A DNA stretch of 64,000 bases from Phorcus lineatus (GCA_921293015.1 OV121081.1:48075877-48139876), one strand, 5' to 3'; shown: positions 12,780-25,939, numbered from the stretch's first letter. Notes: generated from the sequence alone by a model not told the origin. Program-made: numbers and translations.

Positions 12780-15700
12780 CTACATGTAGTCCATATGAAT
12801 AGGTTTGATCGGGGTGGTTGAGGCATGTTTCTTCTTAGGGACGCACCCCCGGGTGAGTGCCTGACCCAGGGAGAAGAGGAAGCTGAACAACTCCCCGAGG
12901 GTGATGGCAGAAAGACCTAGCCATAAGCCCAGCTGGCCCCCGATGTCGCTTATCAGGTTCTGCGACTGAAAAGGTGATAATGTTTTTGTATAAATTGCCT
13001 TCTACAAGATATACTAAATATATCAAAGGCTAAGATCGTCATACTGTCTATTTAGCAAACCAACAGATAAAAAGTTTTTAACCATATGGATATAGTGGAA
13101 TATTAATGTCCTGCTAATTGGACAAAATGTGTAATGAACTTTTAGAGACAATTTCAACATCTTCAACCAATTTCAATTATGGAAAATGACATGTATGACT
13201 ACTGGATGCCTCCACAGAAGACAATTTAGTTTTAAAAATAATGATACCATTGTGCTCTAGTTAAACCAGTACATGGTAGAATAACCTGTAGTCGAAGATA
13301 AAAGATTTGTTACTTGCATCAAACATATTTTACTCAAAAAAAAGAAAGGAATTCGAAAAAAAGAATCCAATATACTCCCTAGTCTTCAATAAGTTGATAA
13401 CAAAGATAAGATAAATTGGCCCAGCCTACAACCCAGTGTTACCTCATACGCCTTCTGCTGTTCAATACTTTGGTACAGCAGGTCTTCAAAGTAAACTTCA
13501 ACTTTAGCGAAGTCTTCCTCCCTATGGGAAAAATTAAAATAATTACTACATTAGGTCAATACATAAAGCAATTCGTGAAAAGTGCAATTTTATATCATTC
13601 TAACGTCTACATTTACAAAATGAATTAGACGGTTATGGGTGAATCAAAGAATATGTCGACAATGTACCTACACTCACGTGCAAAAGAAACGCCCCCTTGC
13701 GTTTTCAACCGATGAATAACAAATAACAAAACCCTTGTAAAGTCCAACATTTTATATTATCAAAATGTATATATTTATCATATTGAAAGAATTCGTAAAA
13801 CACAAATGCACCTTTAGACCGTTTTACAAGATGGATTCGTTGATTTGTGTTGTATTGTCCGGTATTCGATCACCTGTCACAACATGAACCACACTGCTGG
13901 ATCACTAAATGTCCTTATATCGTTTGTGTACCCTCGTGATGTGGCAAGTGACGCAAAACGACGTGGGACAGAGCTTGTAAATTGCCTAATCACATGAATA
14001 GGGATCTTGCGCCATTCTTCCTGCGAAGCACGAATCAAGTCCTGTATTGTCAATGGAGGCTCTTAAAGTTTTCGAGTACGGCGCCCGAGGTAGTCCGACA
14101 GATGCTCATTCGGGGACATATCCGGTGATTTGCACATTGTTGAGAAAGTTCCTTGTATTGACAACAGTGTCTAGCGTAGCGTTGTCGTATTATAACATCG
14201 TTCTTGGGAACAACGAAGGGTTGCAGTACCTCATCAATATACAGCGTGCTGTCAGATTACTAGCAATGGTAACCAGATCCGTCTTCCTGTCCCCAAAAAG
14301 CCCTCTCAACAGCACAACACTTCCGCCTCCTTAAGGCTCAACCTCGGCGACGCAACAACGTAACGTTCTCTCACTATAGTCACTATTCCGCCTGCAAACA
14401 CATATCCGGCCGTCGGGCAGCTCGGGAACCTGCTCTCATCGGCGAAAAGCACTCGGCTCATATGTCACCGTTGTCACTGACGAAGGGTTCTCGCCCAAGT
14501 CAGTATTCGACGTCGAATTTGATGCGTTAACGTCATCGCTCTGTACGGTTGAAAACATCGGATGCCATGGTGTCAGTCGCCTGGTCACTGGCCATCTTCT
14601 GATTGGATGGTTCAGGCTGTGTGCAGCGGATGACGTCACGTCGACGAATCTGTTCTTTTAGTGAATCACCCGTAAATGTCTGTCTTCATTGGGGGTGGTC
14701 ATTTTGGTCTGCCGCTCCTCGGCCTATCTGCTGTACTGCCAGTCTTTCTGTAACGCGTCACCAGTCTGCCAATACTTCGCTTCGAGCAGTTCATGATTCT
14801 AGCGACATGGTCGTATGTAGCGCCTAGATGAAGCATACCGATTGCTTGCTCTCTCTTCTCTGACGTCACTCTCGGCATGTTCTTCCTGACAATCTGATGT
14901 ACCCGATGCCAAAGAACATTTCATGGCTGCTTTATACCCTATACGATCATACGGGTATTTTTCTGTACATTTCATTGATTCAAGTCATTTTTCTCGAAAA
15001 GCGCGTGCATACCATGTACTTTTTTGTCATGTCATCAAATTGAGTGTTCAGGCGATCTGTTCATGGCACTGATTTATGTTCACGGTCATTAAATAGAAAA
15101 TGACAAATTAAACAATTGTGGAGACGTTTCTTTTGCAAGTGAGTTTACTTTGACTGTGATTCGATAATGTACTTAGGTGTATAAATTCCATTTTCGCTCC
15201 CTATTATTCTTATACACGAAGTAAGCGGACCGTTTATAAGGGGTGATTTTTAACCTATACAAGCAGAAAGATAAAATAAAACATTCCTTGAGATTGCTTT
15301 TGGGAACATTATCTATATCTTTTCATATTTATGACTAGCGGATTTAATATCTGGTGGGGAATTTTTATTTCCCTTGAGTTAAGTTACAATAATTTTTTAA
15401 ATCAATATTAAATGCTTATTTATATAGATTGATAATACTTACTCTACATCGTTACCATAAAACATGTAGTTGCTTTGTTGTACCTTGCTTTGCAGGTGTT
15501 TCTGTACAAAGATGAAAATATCAACATCATAATGTTGCAATAAATGAAGCAAACTTTCACGAAGCAGAAAATGTCATGACGTTTGAGTGTCATTTGTAAT
15601 GATTGTTTCTCACAAACAGTAAATGTACAAAATATAAATCTTGCTTTAAAAATTCGTATAATTAACAACATTCGGATTAGGAGATAAACATACTGTAATT

Positions 15701-18700
15701 ACAAATGATAGGCATATAACGGAATTATAAAAGCTCTAAATTTAATGTAAAGTCAACACAATATGTTAATCTTCATTCTACCGTAACAACGATTTAAATC
15801 TGAACTATCATCTTTCATGTTTTCTCGCTGTTTACGTTTCCATGTAGAAATATTTATGGTAAAGGGAAACACTACATCCAACTCCCACTCCCCCCTCATC
15901 CAAACTACGCATACACATATCTTACGTGCTATGAAGTGAATGTCTAATATTTATTGTATTAATCTCTTACAAAAGGATGCGAAATAGACACGCGCTAGAA
16001 CCTAAATATAGATATAACTAAACATGTATATACATTTGACATATTAACAGGATCGAGGCGTCCCAAGGACCAAAGGTGATTCAATGACTCAAGGGGCAGG
16101 AGAACGATTTGGAAATTTTATTTCTTCGAATTTTCGAACTCCAGTTTCAATTCTGGTCATAAAGCAGAACAATACGTGTCACACCTATACGTATGTTTAC
16201 GTATATCTGCGTTTATGGTAGCATACATATGAAAATCTTTAACCCTTACTCACAGCATATTTTTCAGAAGGCCACTGGGCAACCGACAGTGTTTTCTCAT
16301 GTCGCACCTCACTGAAATGAGATTCATCAGAATGAATATATCCTTCGAAATAAATAAGAGAAACGGAATGTGTGGACCTTTGCATCATAACATGTAGAAG
16401 TAAAATGTCTTAAACAATTATGAACATAATTATTTGTAATTGATAACGATTCTTTGTGCATTGGAAGACTTACAGGCCTCAAGTAGGTTGTAATGGATCT
16501 TATCTCAATACCCTTTAAGTGCATTTATGATTTCTTTACAGTAATGTGACTTTTCTATTAAGGTTTGCCATAATTACTTTGAATGAATGTTAGTTTCTGT
16601 AGCATAACATACCTGCATGGCTGTGGACAGTTCTTGTCACATTCAGTATACTCTGTAGGATATTTGTCTGGTAAATTCTTGCTACATTTTTCTGAAACAT
16701 GAGGAACCGGTCACAAGCAATCAATATCATAAATACAAAGTAGGTTAAACTCAGGTGAAAACTGACAAACCTCACATTATTGGAAAACGTTCGCTAGCTT
16801 TTATCAAGCCAAGCGGAAGTGAAGTGTTATCAAAGTTCTCTCACCGTTGAAAGTCGTGAAAACAAGGCTGGTTTTGAAGGGGAAAGGTCTCTTATAGAGT
16901 GTTTAGTCTTTTTCTCCATTTTGTTTTACCTACTTTTCACTTTCGTTTTTGATCTCCTGTGTAAACGTTATAGTTTGAATATTGAAATAAAGAGGATCAA
17001 TAGATTGAAGTTTCCCTTTGTACATTCCTCGTATATTGACAGTAGAACCAAACAATAATTTCTTCCCGGAAACGCATTGCATTATGGTATAGAAACACCA
17101 CGACGCCATCCCTTGATAGCTATTTTGATTTTGCCTGCCCGCCACAACGGTATCATTAAACAGTTGTATTCCCTCGTTGGACCGTGTATAAACGGAGAAG
17201 TGGTCTAATGTTAACACACTGTAGACAATGTCTTTATATTCAGGACTGCCTACTCCGTAAACAGGTGATCACTTAACAGGTGGAAATGAAGCCTGGTTTA
17301 TAACTGATGAAATCAAATATTAGGATATGCAGCAAACGGTAGGTGGACCTAATTTGAAATTCAACAAAATGCATTTGCTTTCACTTGAGGCTAAAAAATA
17401 AAGCCATTTTACATGCAGAATATCACATAAATGTATTTGCTGGAAACATGAAAGTGTGAATTAAAGAGCTTGAAATACATGCCAATTTCTACAAAGCAAT
17501 CCTAGAACGTGTTATGAAACGGCTTTAAAGAGGGTCGCACGTCCAATCGACGTATCGATTTCATTGGCTTATTTGAATTAAGGGCGGATTATTTCAGTTC
17601 ATATTTTTGTGATGAAGAGTCTCAGAGATGATATAAAGTGAAGAACATCAGAACATTCAACCTTGGGTAACAGAGGGCGCTTTAACTAGGAATGTTACAT
17701 TCTTGACTAAATTTACCTGCTTCACTGTCAGTGAGGTTGCAGACAGGCATCGAACTGTTGATGTTGACGAAGTACTGGGGGACAGAACATCTGCAGTACT
17801 GTATGACAAGATTCTGGAAACACGACTTGAGACAAGACAGCTTTGAGTAGTCTGTTCCCATGTAGGTGCTATACATATCCTCAATCAGGCCCCTGTCTGC
17901 GCACACCCCGTGGGGAGGGGGTAGACGCTTGATGTCAACCTGAGCGGAGATTATTTAATTTAACTCGATTCAATCTACCACAGATTCTCACCAAACAGAA
18001 GAAGCTACGTCACAAATGCCGATACTGACATCTGTCATAATACGAGCGCTTCTCGGTCTAGAAATCTAGAAGCTGATTGTGCTTATAGCGACGCCGTTTC
18101 AAAATTCATGATTTGAGAATATCGGTTGTATTAGTATGCTTCAGGAGCTTAACTTTATTCGAATGTGCACTTTGCAGTTTGAGTCTAATTTTGGCGACTG
18201 CATCATCGCATATGCCTCGGCGACAAGAAATATGTTATCAACGCATGCGGGATTTCACCGGAGGCCCGAGATAAGCTCTTATAACAACATAGGACAGTAG
18301 AGAAATTAATGACGGAACTATCTCTCCCCCACCCAGCAAGTCAGAACTTTTGGGGTTTTAAATCACCTGCTGATTTAAACCTTGCTGTATTCCTTGAATG
18401 ATCTGTGCCAACTATTTTAGCCTTCTGCTTGTGACTTTTAAAATATTCCTGGTGCTGGAACTAAACCCCAAAATTTGGCTCAATGCGAACTAAAAAAGTG
18501 GGTTAGATCACAGGCACTCGGATCATTAATAAGAATTTAAAAAATTTTAAAAAATGGTTTGAGAACACACCTTGAATCGAATTGTACCTCTGTAAATAGT
18601 ATATTTTCTTATTATAATATATAATTTGTATTTTTAAAATTGTTTTTAATGATCCGAGGGTTGGATGACTCAAAATGAGGGGTCAAAAGCCAACGGACAA

Positions 18701-21700
18701 ATGTTCCGACCTTGTGTTCAAAGGTAGTGACAAATTGATTGGCTAGAGTAAAGACAACTCTCATGGTAGATTGACAGGTAGAATTGGAAATTCAAAGGAT
18801 ACGAATTTAGAAGTTAGTGAGTTAGAGGGGGATTCTGACTGGAGGTCCGTAGAAGGAACGCGAGCCAGCAGGGCGACTTCAGAGAAGTCAAGATGTCAGC
18901 CATCGAGTACGTCTGAAGTATTATTAATAAAAGATATTGCTTCATGATTTCTTATATTGTAAATTTGTATCATATTAACCATTATCCATCACAAATCCTC
19001 TCCACCTACCATCCTGAGTCCGATGGATGTAGAGAAGCCAGGGGCTATGCTCATGCCCTCGTCCTCGGGAAAGGGCATGGAGTTCCGGGGGTGGATGAGG
19101 ATACGTGCCCCGGCCGCCGGGGAGAGGGCAGGGATATACTCTTCCTGGTTCAGGTATAGCTCCAGAGCCAGACCTGGGAATAATGAAGAAATGAACAACC
19201 CCACAGACGCTGGACTAAATAAAGTTAATAATGCATACCTATTTTTATTATTTATGAGGGGATTTTTTTTATCGGGGTTCATATGTTTTATACGATGCCT
19301 AAGGGCTAAATATTTCCCCTATTGCTAGGTCAACTCAGCATAAATTCGTTGATATCACAGTTAGCCTATGACGTCGACACGACGACAGCTAGTCCGCCTT
19401 TGCTTATAGATTTTCAAAATAACGTTATTTGATTTGGTGACTTCGGTGCCCATAACATTGTTTAAATATCAGCATAAGCCTCGCTCTGGCTTGGGAAATA
19501 ATCATTTTCAAAATGCTAAGGTCGTTAATTATGCGCCGTACAATTACCAACCAATAAATAGAGCAGTAGGGAAAATGTACATTATCATTAACTATATATG
19601 CACTAGGCTTCGCTAATGATACACGAGAGTGTCGTGTTGGTACGCAACTGCCAGGAGCCGCCATACCGCAGGGTAATAAATCACATGACAGTCAGTGACA
19701 TTAATTTCCATTATCGGTTTTTCTCTGGTACATTTGAAACACATGGTGACTACAATATCAAAATATAAAACCCTTCTCGGTATCACACTGCTTTGTTACA
19801 AGCAGATAAGAGCTTATCATGCTCTTATTGTATTACTGTTAACAACATTTCCAAGTCTTGTGACATTATTTGCGACATTCATATGTGCTGTGTACTTAAA
19901 TATTCTTGCTTAAATGTTTGTTTATGAATGGTGTCTATTGTTTAGCTAATGCATACCACTTATCGTAACCGTTACGTGAAATGTGATCGATGACAGATGA
20001 GACCCCATGTTTAATTCCGTTTATCAATGCGTTGATCGTTTTGGTTCTGAAATCCATGAAGTAACCTAACACAATAGTTTATTCAATAGTTTCTACCTTC
20101 ACATGTTTATGTCACTTCCGTATTTAATCAAGGAATATTTCTTTGAGGGGCATTATAGGTTGATAATTAGAATGATATACATGGTTTATGGACACCTTAA
20201 TTTATTGTAAGGGACAGTAAATAATTTTTAAAACTTCGCCAATAAATACATTTCTTTGCCAATTACATTATCTTCATAGGGTCAAAGACCATTCCTGATT
20301 ATCCATTGTTGTAGACGATATTATCAAGTGGAAACTATCGGCGGCAATTTTATTTTAAACATTGCAAAAAGTGATATATACTAAAAACTATTGAAAATGA
20401 AACTCATTGACAATGATTTATGTACCTTCTGCAATAATGCTTCTGAAAGTATTTGTCATGTGTACTGGGAATGTTGTGAAACCATGAAATTTTGGAATGA
20501 TCTGGAACTTTGGATTAATAACTATTTTCCGCAAAAGATAAATTTCTCGAAATATTTTATCTGGTTTGTTACATTACATAAAAATGTGTAAATGAATCAA
20601 ATAATTATTTCTGCCAAAAAATATATCAATTTATGTAATATTAAGAACTTGATTAAAAAAATCAATGATTACAAAAAACAATCAAAACAGATATTTCTAG
20701 TAGAAAACTTCATTTCCAAAAGAAATAATTAAATCTAAAAATTCAATAATAAATGGTTTCCACTCGTCCCATTATTCAATAGCTAATTTCACTTGCATAC
20801 TGAAAGAATTTTTCCTGAACTTCTTCTATTGTTATACCTATATGTTTTATGATGTACATTATTGACTATGTAACCTAAGGGAACAAATGAACAAAAAGAT
20901 TTAAAAATAATTTTAGTTTAAACACAATTTAACCATTTTAGATAGAGAAAGAAACTCCCGAAAATGTTATGTTCATTTAAGAACTGCTTTTGACTTAAAA
21001 TATTTTCTTGCATTAAATAACATTTATTTGCTTTTCTTGAGATCATTTTGTACCCAAAAAACACATATATTAGCTACCAGCAGTCGGGTCTCTTTTTCGT
21101 GGTAACTGAAGAAAACAGCGGTTGAGAAGTTCAGATAAGGTAAAATGCTTTGGGATTAGGTCAGTACAATGTAAGTTTTTCAAACTTTGCAATTATTGCT
21201 ATCGGCAGTCACACATTTTCTTTCAAAAATTGGATGGTCCTTTCGTGGTTAAGTACGATAACCCTCTTTTATTGATACCTGTGAAGTCACGTATTCGCAA
21301 CGCCATCGGTACTAACCCAATCAAAGAACAAACGGTGCGCTTTTTAATTTTACTCCCTGTGACGACCCCCTCTTGTACTTGTAGAATGATACAGCGTCCA
21401 AATTTACATCAACTTTTTATCGCATTAGAAAACCGATAATCTTAGTGTAGTATATGGTCCAAACAAGTCTCCATTAGTTTGGCACGAAGGATTCGTCCAA
21501 GGCCGTTAGGCCCTGGACGAGCCCGCGTGTCAAACTAATGGAGACTTATGAGGACCATATCTAACTTAAAACTAAGTCATTTGTAACTATTGGAGGTCTC
21601 TACCCAATATCATGTTTATGTTAACTAAGTGTCAAAACACTTCAAATTCATTCAATAACCTTCTTATTTTGCTTTCAAGTAAAATTTAATGTGTTTATTT

Positions 21701-24700
21701 CGTCTTATGTATGTATTTATCATTTAAAAAATTGGCATTCCATAAATAAACTATTGGAAGTTGGACATTAGTTTGGAGGGTATGTCCACTTTATTATGTC
21801 TATTGGAAACAATGCAGGGGCAAGATGGAACTAATGTTTACACAACTTAGTTGTAATTATATAATAGAGAAGTGGAATCTTGAAAAGAGCTGTCTTCCCT
21901 GAGGTTAGATTTTACTGATTACGAGAACTTGATTGTGAATATCTCTGCAATCATCTGGCAACATATCCTTTATGATTTTCCATCTTATTTTAGTGTGAAT
22001 TAACTTTAAGTCGTTTCCTTTGAAAATAATCTTGATAAGAGAAATTGATCTTTTAGTTAGATGAATACATTTTTTACCAAATTTTTTTTAAATTTTTAAA
22101 AGCTAATTTGTGTGTCAAGTCAAAGTCACACGATGTTTGTTGAACGAAAAGCCTCCGGCTGATTTATCTCATCTTGCTTTTAAGCTGCCTTTAAGCAAAG
22201 GTCTTTATCAGTACCCGTATAAAAATACATATTATTTTTGGAACATAAATAGATCCAGGACATATTTCTAAACAAAATAAAACCAAATTTAGCTATTAGC
22301 TTAATATTCCGATAGTTTGTATCCAACCTCCTTAAACGGCAAAAGTCAGATTTTCAAGCGAGCATCGTTCCGAGGACAGTATAAGAGTAGCGATTGTCTT
22401 TAATGGTTATCACCACTGTTTCAACAAATAGGCTTCATTCCACTTATACAACACGCATGTTTTCTCTGTCTTATAGATTTATCTATCGTCTCACTCACCA
22501 GAGGATGGTCCTGCAAAACGAGTCTTGATGACATCCCCGTTTCCTTCAGCGTTGAAGGTGAAGCAATTGCCATACTTGTGGTTCACGAAAGTTGTGAAGT
22601 TTCTGAAAAATACAACGAAATATCATTTGAATCACTCTCTTACGGCCATACTCGTTAATCCATAGTAAACGTTCGGATAGTGTAGAATGTTTACTCTGAA
22701 CTATCGGGGATGACTAAAGGCAAATTTGGACAGAATGTACTTATTTCTAGAAAACAAGAAGGCTATAACCTAAGTACTATGTATCAATATGATTGGTTTA
22801 AGCGAAAAAATGACTTTGATTTGGACTTGGATTTTAAGATTCAGTTTGCAATATATTTAGCTTTATCAAAAATTATTTTGATTAGGGAGGCCAGAGTGCT
22901 TTACCGAATTATATTCATATAATATTCAAATCTTTTACACTTGTTTACATTTTAATCTACACGGCATTAATTAAGAAGCTAGCGATATATCCTTTTGGAC
23001 ACAAAAGAATTAAGATATGTTCCTCAGTTCAATTACAACGTGTTGAAACTCAACTCTCTTAACATGTAACTTAAATTACTTTGACCTTCATTCATTTGAC
23101 ACATATTAAGAATATTAGATACACTGCTAATTAAAGATTTGATAAGTTAAAGCTGAGAACGTAATGACTCTTGAATAATTCTGTTATTTCTTTTGTTCAG
23201 GGAGTAACAATAGATACGATAGATTATTAATGATTGTTTCAGCGTCACGTTGAATTTCTTTTTGAGTAACAATTCGAAATTATATGTCAAACATATGTTT
23301 TCAACTCAAAGCGCGAAGCGATGATTACCTTGGTGAGCAAGGAAATCCACCAAACTTGCAGTCAATGAGGAAGTCATTTGCCTGATGACCACCTCGTATA
23401 AGCTGCTTAGGGTCGGTCATCTGACTGAAGACAGCGAAAGCCATGGAGGCAATATACTCCTTGTCACGATCCTCGTAGAAAGTGTTGGAAATGTTGGTGT
23501 TGTCGAGCATGTCCCACTTATTGAAGCTTCTTTCTTTCAGGAAGGATGCCATATCTGCGGCTCTTCGTTTTCTTCTTTTACTGGGTGGGTTTGGTGGGGT
23601 TGTTGGTGGTGTGCTATCAAAAGGCGTAGCGTCTTGTGAGGTCGGTGGTAGTGTCGAATCTGGTGGAGTACCTTCAGGTGGCTGAAACGTTGTTGAGGGC
23701 TCGTTTGTTCCAAAGTCTGTCGTTGGAACGGGTGATGTTGGGTCGGTGGTGCTAGCGATAGGAATTGAATCTTTAGATTCAGTAGTTCCAGTTTGATTCG
23801 AACCTGCCGTGGTGGACAATGGTGTCGAGGTAGGATTTGAACCCGAAGAGGTGGTTAATGGTGGTTCAGAGGGATTTGAATTTGCCTGATCTGTTGATGG
23901 GCCAGTTGGGCTAAAATCTGTTGAGCCAGAGTTCCAATCCGTTGAAGAGAAAGTGTTCCACTCTCCTTGGCCTCCTGGGCCTCCTGGTCCAGGTTTAAGC
24001 TCTTCTTCATCCTCATCTATTGTGAAAATACAAAATGATCTACTTAACGAGATGAGACGCTCATGCTTTTCGAAGAGAAATAACAATTGTTATATCTATT
24101 ATGTTTCCCAAAGATGGTAAATGACCTTTACTTTATGAATGGAGTAGCAAGATTTTTTAGCTTTCGAGCCATCTCATGACATCTTTCATTCGTTTCTTGA
24201 CGTCATAGATGAAGTTTTGATTGTACATTTGATTGTACATAGCGTTATTTCATTAGTAGAGGACATTGTTACTTCAATCAGTAAAAAATAAGGATTTTAT
24301 TTTCATCGATAAATGGCATGTTCCTCCTTTGAAAATATAACAATATCAGTGTAACGGGATCAACATAATACAATAATATATTCGTAAAAATGTAGATCCT
24401 AAATTCCATGTTTCTTTCAAACAATTGACTTAGGAGTTCTGAGATAGATAGATAGCTTGACAGATATATGAATAGATAATCTTTTACGTATGAAATTTAA
24501 AACCAATGACTTACATTCTTCATACCAGTCGTCGTAGTACCAATCGTTGAAATAGGAGTAAAGTACATCTTGATCTTGGAGCTTCATATGGGCATCCAAA
24601 GCTGATCGAAAGGGTTCTTCGTACAACATGGACTCCCTTAGGGGGTTCTGATTACACACCGTAACACTTGGGAACTCCAGTTCTGTGGCTGCAAGAAGAT

Positions 24701-24998
24701 CCATCTTCACCTCTATTGGGTAGCTAAAGTAACGAGCGATCAGCCAGTAACATTGGAGTGACAACCAAGACAACATCCCCAGGACGACAACCAGCCACGC
24801 TAGACGTTTGATTGTTGACGAAGCATTGTAGATGCGGACTAGCGCTGTGAAGCTGGTCTCTTTGAAAAAGTTTGCAAACTGTTCTTTGACTCCTTCCTTC
24901 TTTTCATATTCTTCTTCTTCGGCCCTGTACACGAAGGCCTCTGGTACCCCGTCGTTCTTTGTGGGGTATGCAGGGGGTTTCATGGACGGGTAGGACAT
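12780..24998 (-). CDS. degenerin/epithelial sodium channel (DEG/ENaC, ASC family) subunit, 10 exons
   Basis: Exons in coding order: 24998-24515, 24016-23329, 22602-22499, 19173-19010, 17939-17717, 16691-16613, 16311-16254, 15501-15443, 13521-13443, 12965-12780. All junctions are GT-AG and in phase: 2,124 nt, 707 residues. The family forms trimeric, usually amiloride-sensitive, Na+ channels of the plasma membrane. Visible: TM1 about 66-88; FPSVTVCN 109-116; a Pro/Thr/Ser-rich insert 172-307 ending in a polybasic KRRKRR at 308-313; finger, palm and thumb Cys-rich segments with YGNCFTFN (401-408); a CxxxC plus CxC thumb segment; YQSIEQQKAYE before TM2 as in ASIC channels; and GGQLGLWLGLS with the selectivity filter GLS at 663-665. 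The 'HG' gating motif before TM1 reads TA (51-52), and a PPAY motif lies at 8-11. Start chosen at the ATG at 24998; an upstream non-coding exon is possible. The ligand is unknown: peptide-, proton- or constitutively gated types all fit. Confidence 0.9.
13671..15145 (-). mobile_element. Tc1-like DNA transposon, whole but inactive
   Basis: The terminal inverted repeats read cactcacgtgcaaaagaaacg (from 13671) and, inverted, aactcacttgcaaaagaaacg (to 15145), with two differences. Both ends are flanked by TA (13669-13670 and 15146-15147), the Tc1/mariner target duplication. The 1,475-bp length is normal for the group. It lies in the channel-gene intron between exons 8 and 9, and its transposase frame is broken. 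Confidence 0.85.
13850..14878 (-). pseudogene. Tc1 transposase, degraded
   Basis: Reading the minus strand from ATG at 14878 gives a paired helix-turn-helix start (MPRVTSEKREQAIGMLHLG, then RSIGRLVTRYRKTGS and DRPRSGRP), followed by stops and frameshifts. The catalytic half survives in pieces: a GGGSV segment, NLTARCILMRY, an LYYDNAT remnant of the QDNA region, and near the end QEEWRKIP and VPRRFASLATSRGYT, the usual Tc1 C-terminus. Several stop codons, including one just after the DNA-binding domain, rule out activity. Confidence 0.8.
20230..21080 (+). repeat. old dispersed repeat, copy split by a LINE insertion
   Basis: Segments such as 'aataaacatt...tgccaa', 'ccgattatcc', 'aaactatcggcggcaatttt' and, at the right end, 'cttgagatcattt' recur in the same order near 9225-9400, 56350-56700 and 62985-63300. 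In this copy the two halves are separated by the LINE fragment. Copies are strongly diverged, so boundaries are approximate. Confidence 0.4.
20370..20900 (+). mobile_element. LINE 3' fragment (reverse-transcriptase zinc-binding tail)
   Basis: An open frame near 20391-20591 reads DLCTFCNNASESICHVYWEC and then MKFWNDLELWI. This is the C-x2-C...H-x(n)-C pattern of the zf-RVT domain that follows the reverse transcriptase in many non-LTR elements. After a stop the similarity continues (IIISAKKYINLCNIKN, then a KW-containing tail), as in such elements. Only the 3' part is present. It interrupts an older dispersed repeat whose left part is at 20230-20370 and right part at about 20930-21080. Confidence 0.6.
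21452..21560. repeat. nested hairpin (inverted repeat)
   Basis: Outer arms at 21452-21486 and 21526-21560 (35 bp each, about four mismatches) enclose an inner stem, cgtccaaggcc / ggccctggacg, with a gtta loop. The arm contains ctccattagtttgg. It lies in the channel-gene intron between exons 3 and 4. The nested form suggests a fold-back element or a structured RNA. Confidence 0.75.
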
Positions 24999-25939
24999 TC
25001 TCCGTCTTAGGAACGTCGTTCCAGCCGTTTTGATCACATAATAATGACAACAAGAATGTTAAAGTTGATTGGCTGCAATAGCCAATTTACAATTTCACAG
25101 ATCCATATACCAGTGTGTATCGCATTTAACATAAATGACTGTGTCCCCTTCAACCAATTGGCATAACAGTGTTCGTCACAGTCAAAGGTCCAATATAACC
25201 TCTTGACGTAGAAACATTTCTCACTTTATAAATATCCTTTAAAATTCATCACAAGAAAAGTCGGATCCTCAAAATTTGCAAAACTACCCTTGTCCCTAAA
25301 CAAAATACTCATATACTCCTTACGAATGAAAAATAATCCTCCTCTTTGAAACTCTCCTCTTGTGAACTATGGAGAATTAAGAGCATGTGCGTCCGCCAAT
25401 CTATCATCTGTCATCCCACTAACTGATCTACCCGGTATCTAAATTGAGAGATTTCCATACCATCAACACCTTTGTTGTAGCAATCAATACAGTCATTACT
25501 ATTACTTTGTTCCACACCGTGCTACATTTCACAATGCTATTGTTGTAGTGAGTGGCGAATATACATAAATCCTAACTGACGGGCAGAGACCGTCATGGTA
25601 TGGTATAAACAAAGTCGTTGCTGGTAACTTCTGTTTGATGCTGAGCCGAGGCAAAATCGAGTATCGCTTGATTTACGATTCGCTTACATGCGTAAACATC
25701 ATGACAAATAGTTAAGTATTTAAAAGGGCTTTCAAAATGACATTGTTTATGAGAACGGGTTCAATTAATACCAAGATACGTAAAATGGATATAGTTGGGG
25801 TTTTTTCACTGTGTGAATTGAAAAAAACCCCGCTCACAGCCGGGTTCACGTGCAAATTCATATATTAATCAAATACGTACTTGAACCTTCGATTATCACA
25901 AAATTTCAACTTGTCAAAACATCAAAAGGAGAGGATAAA

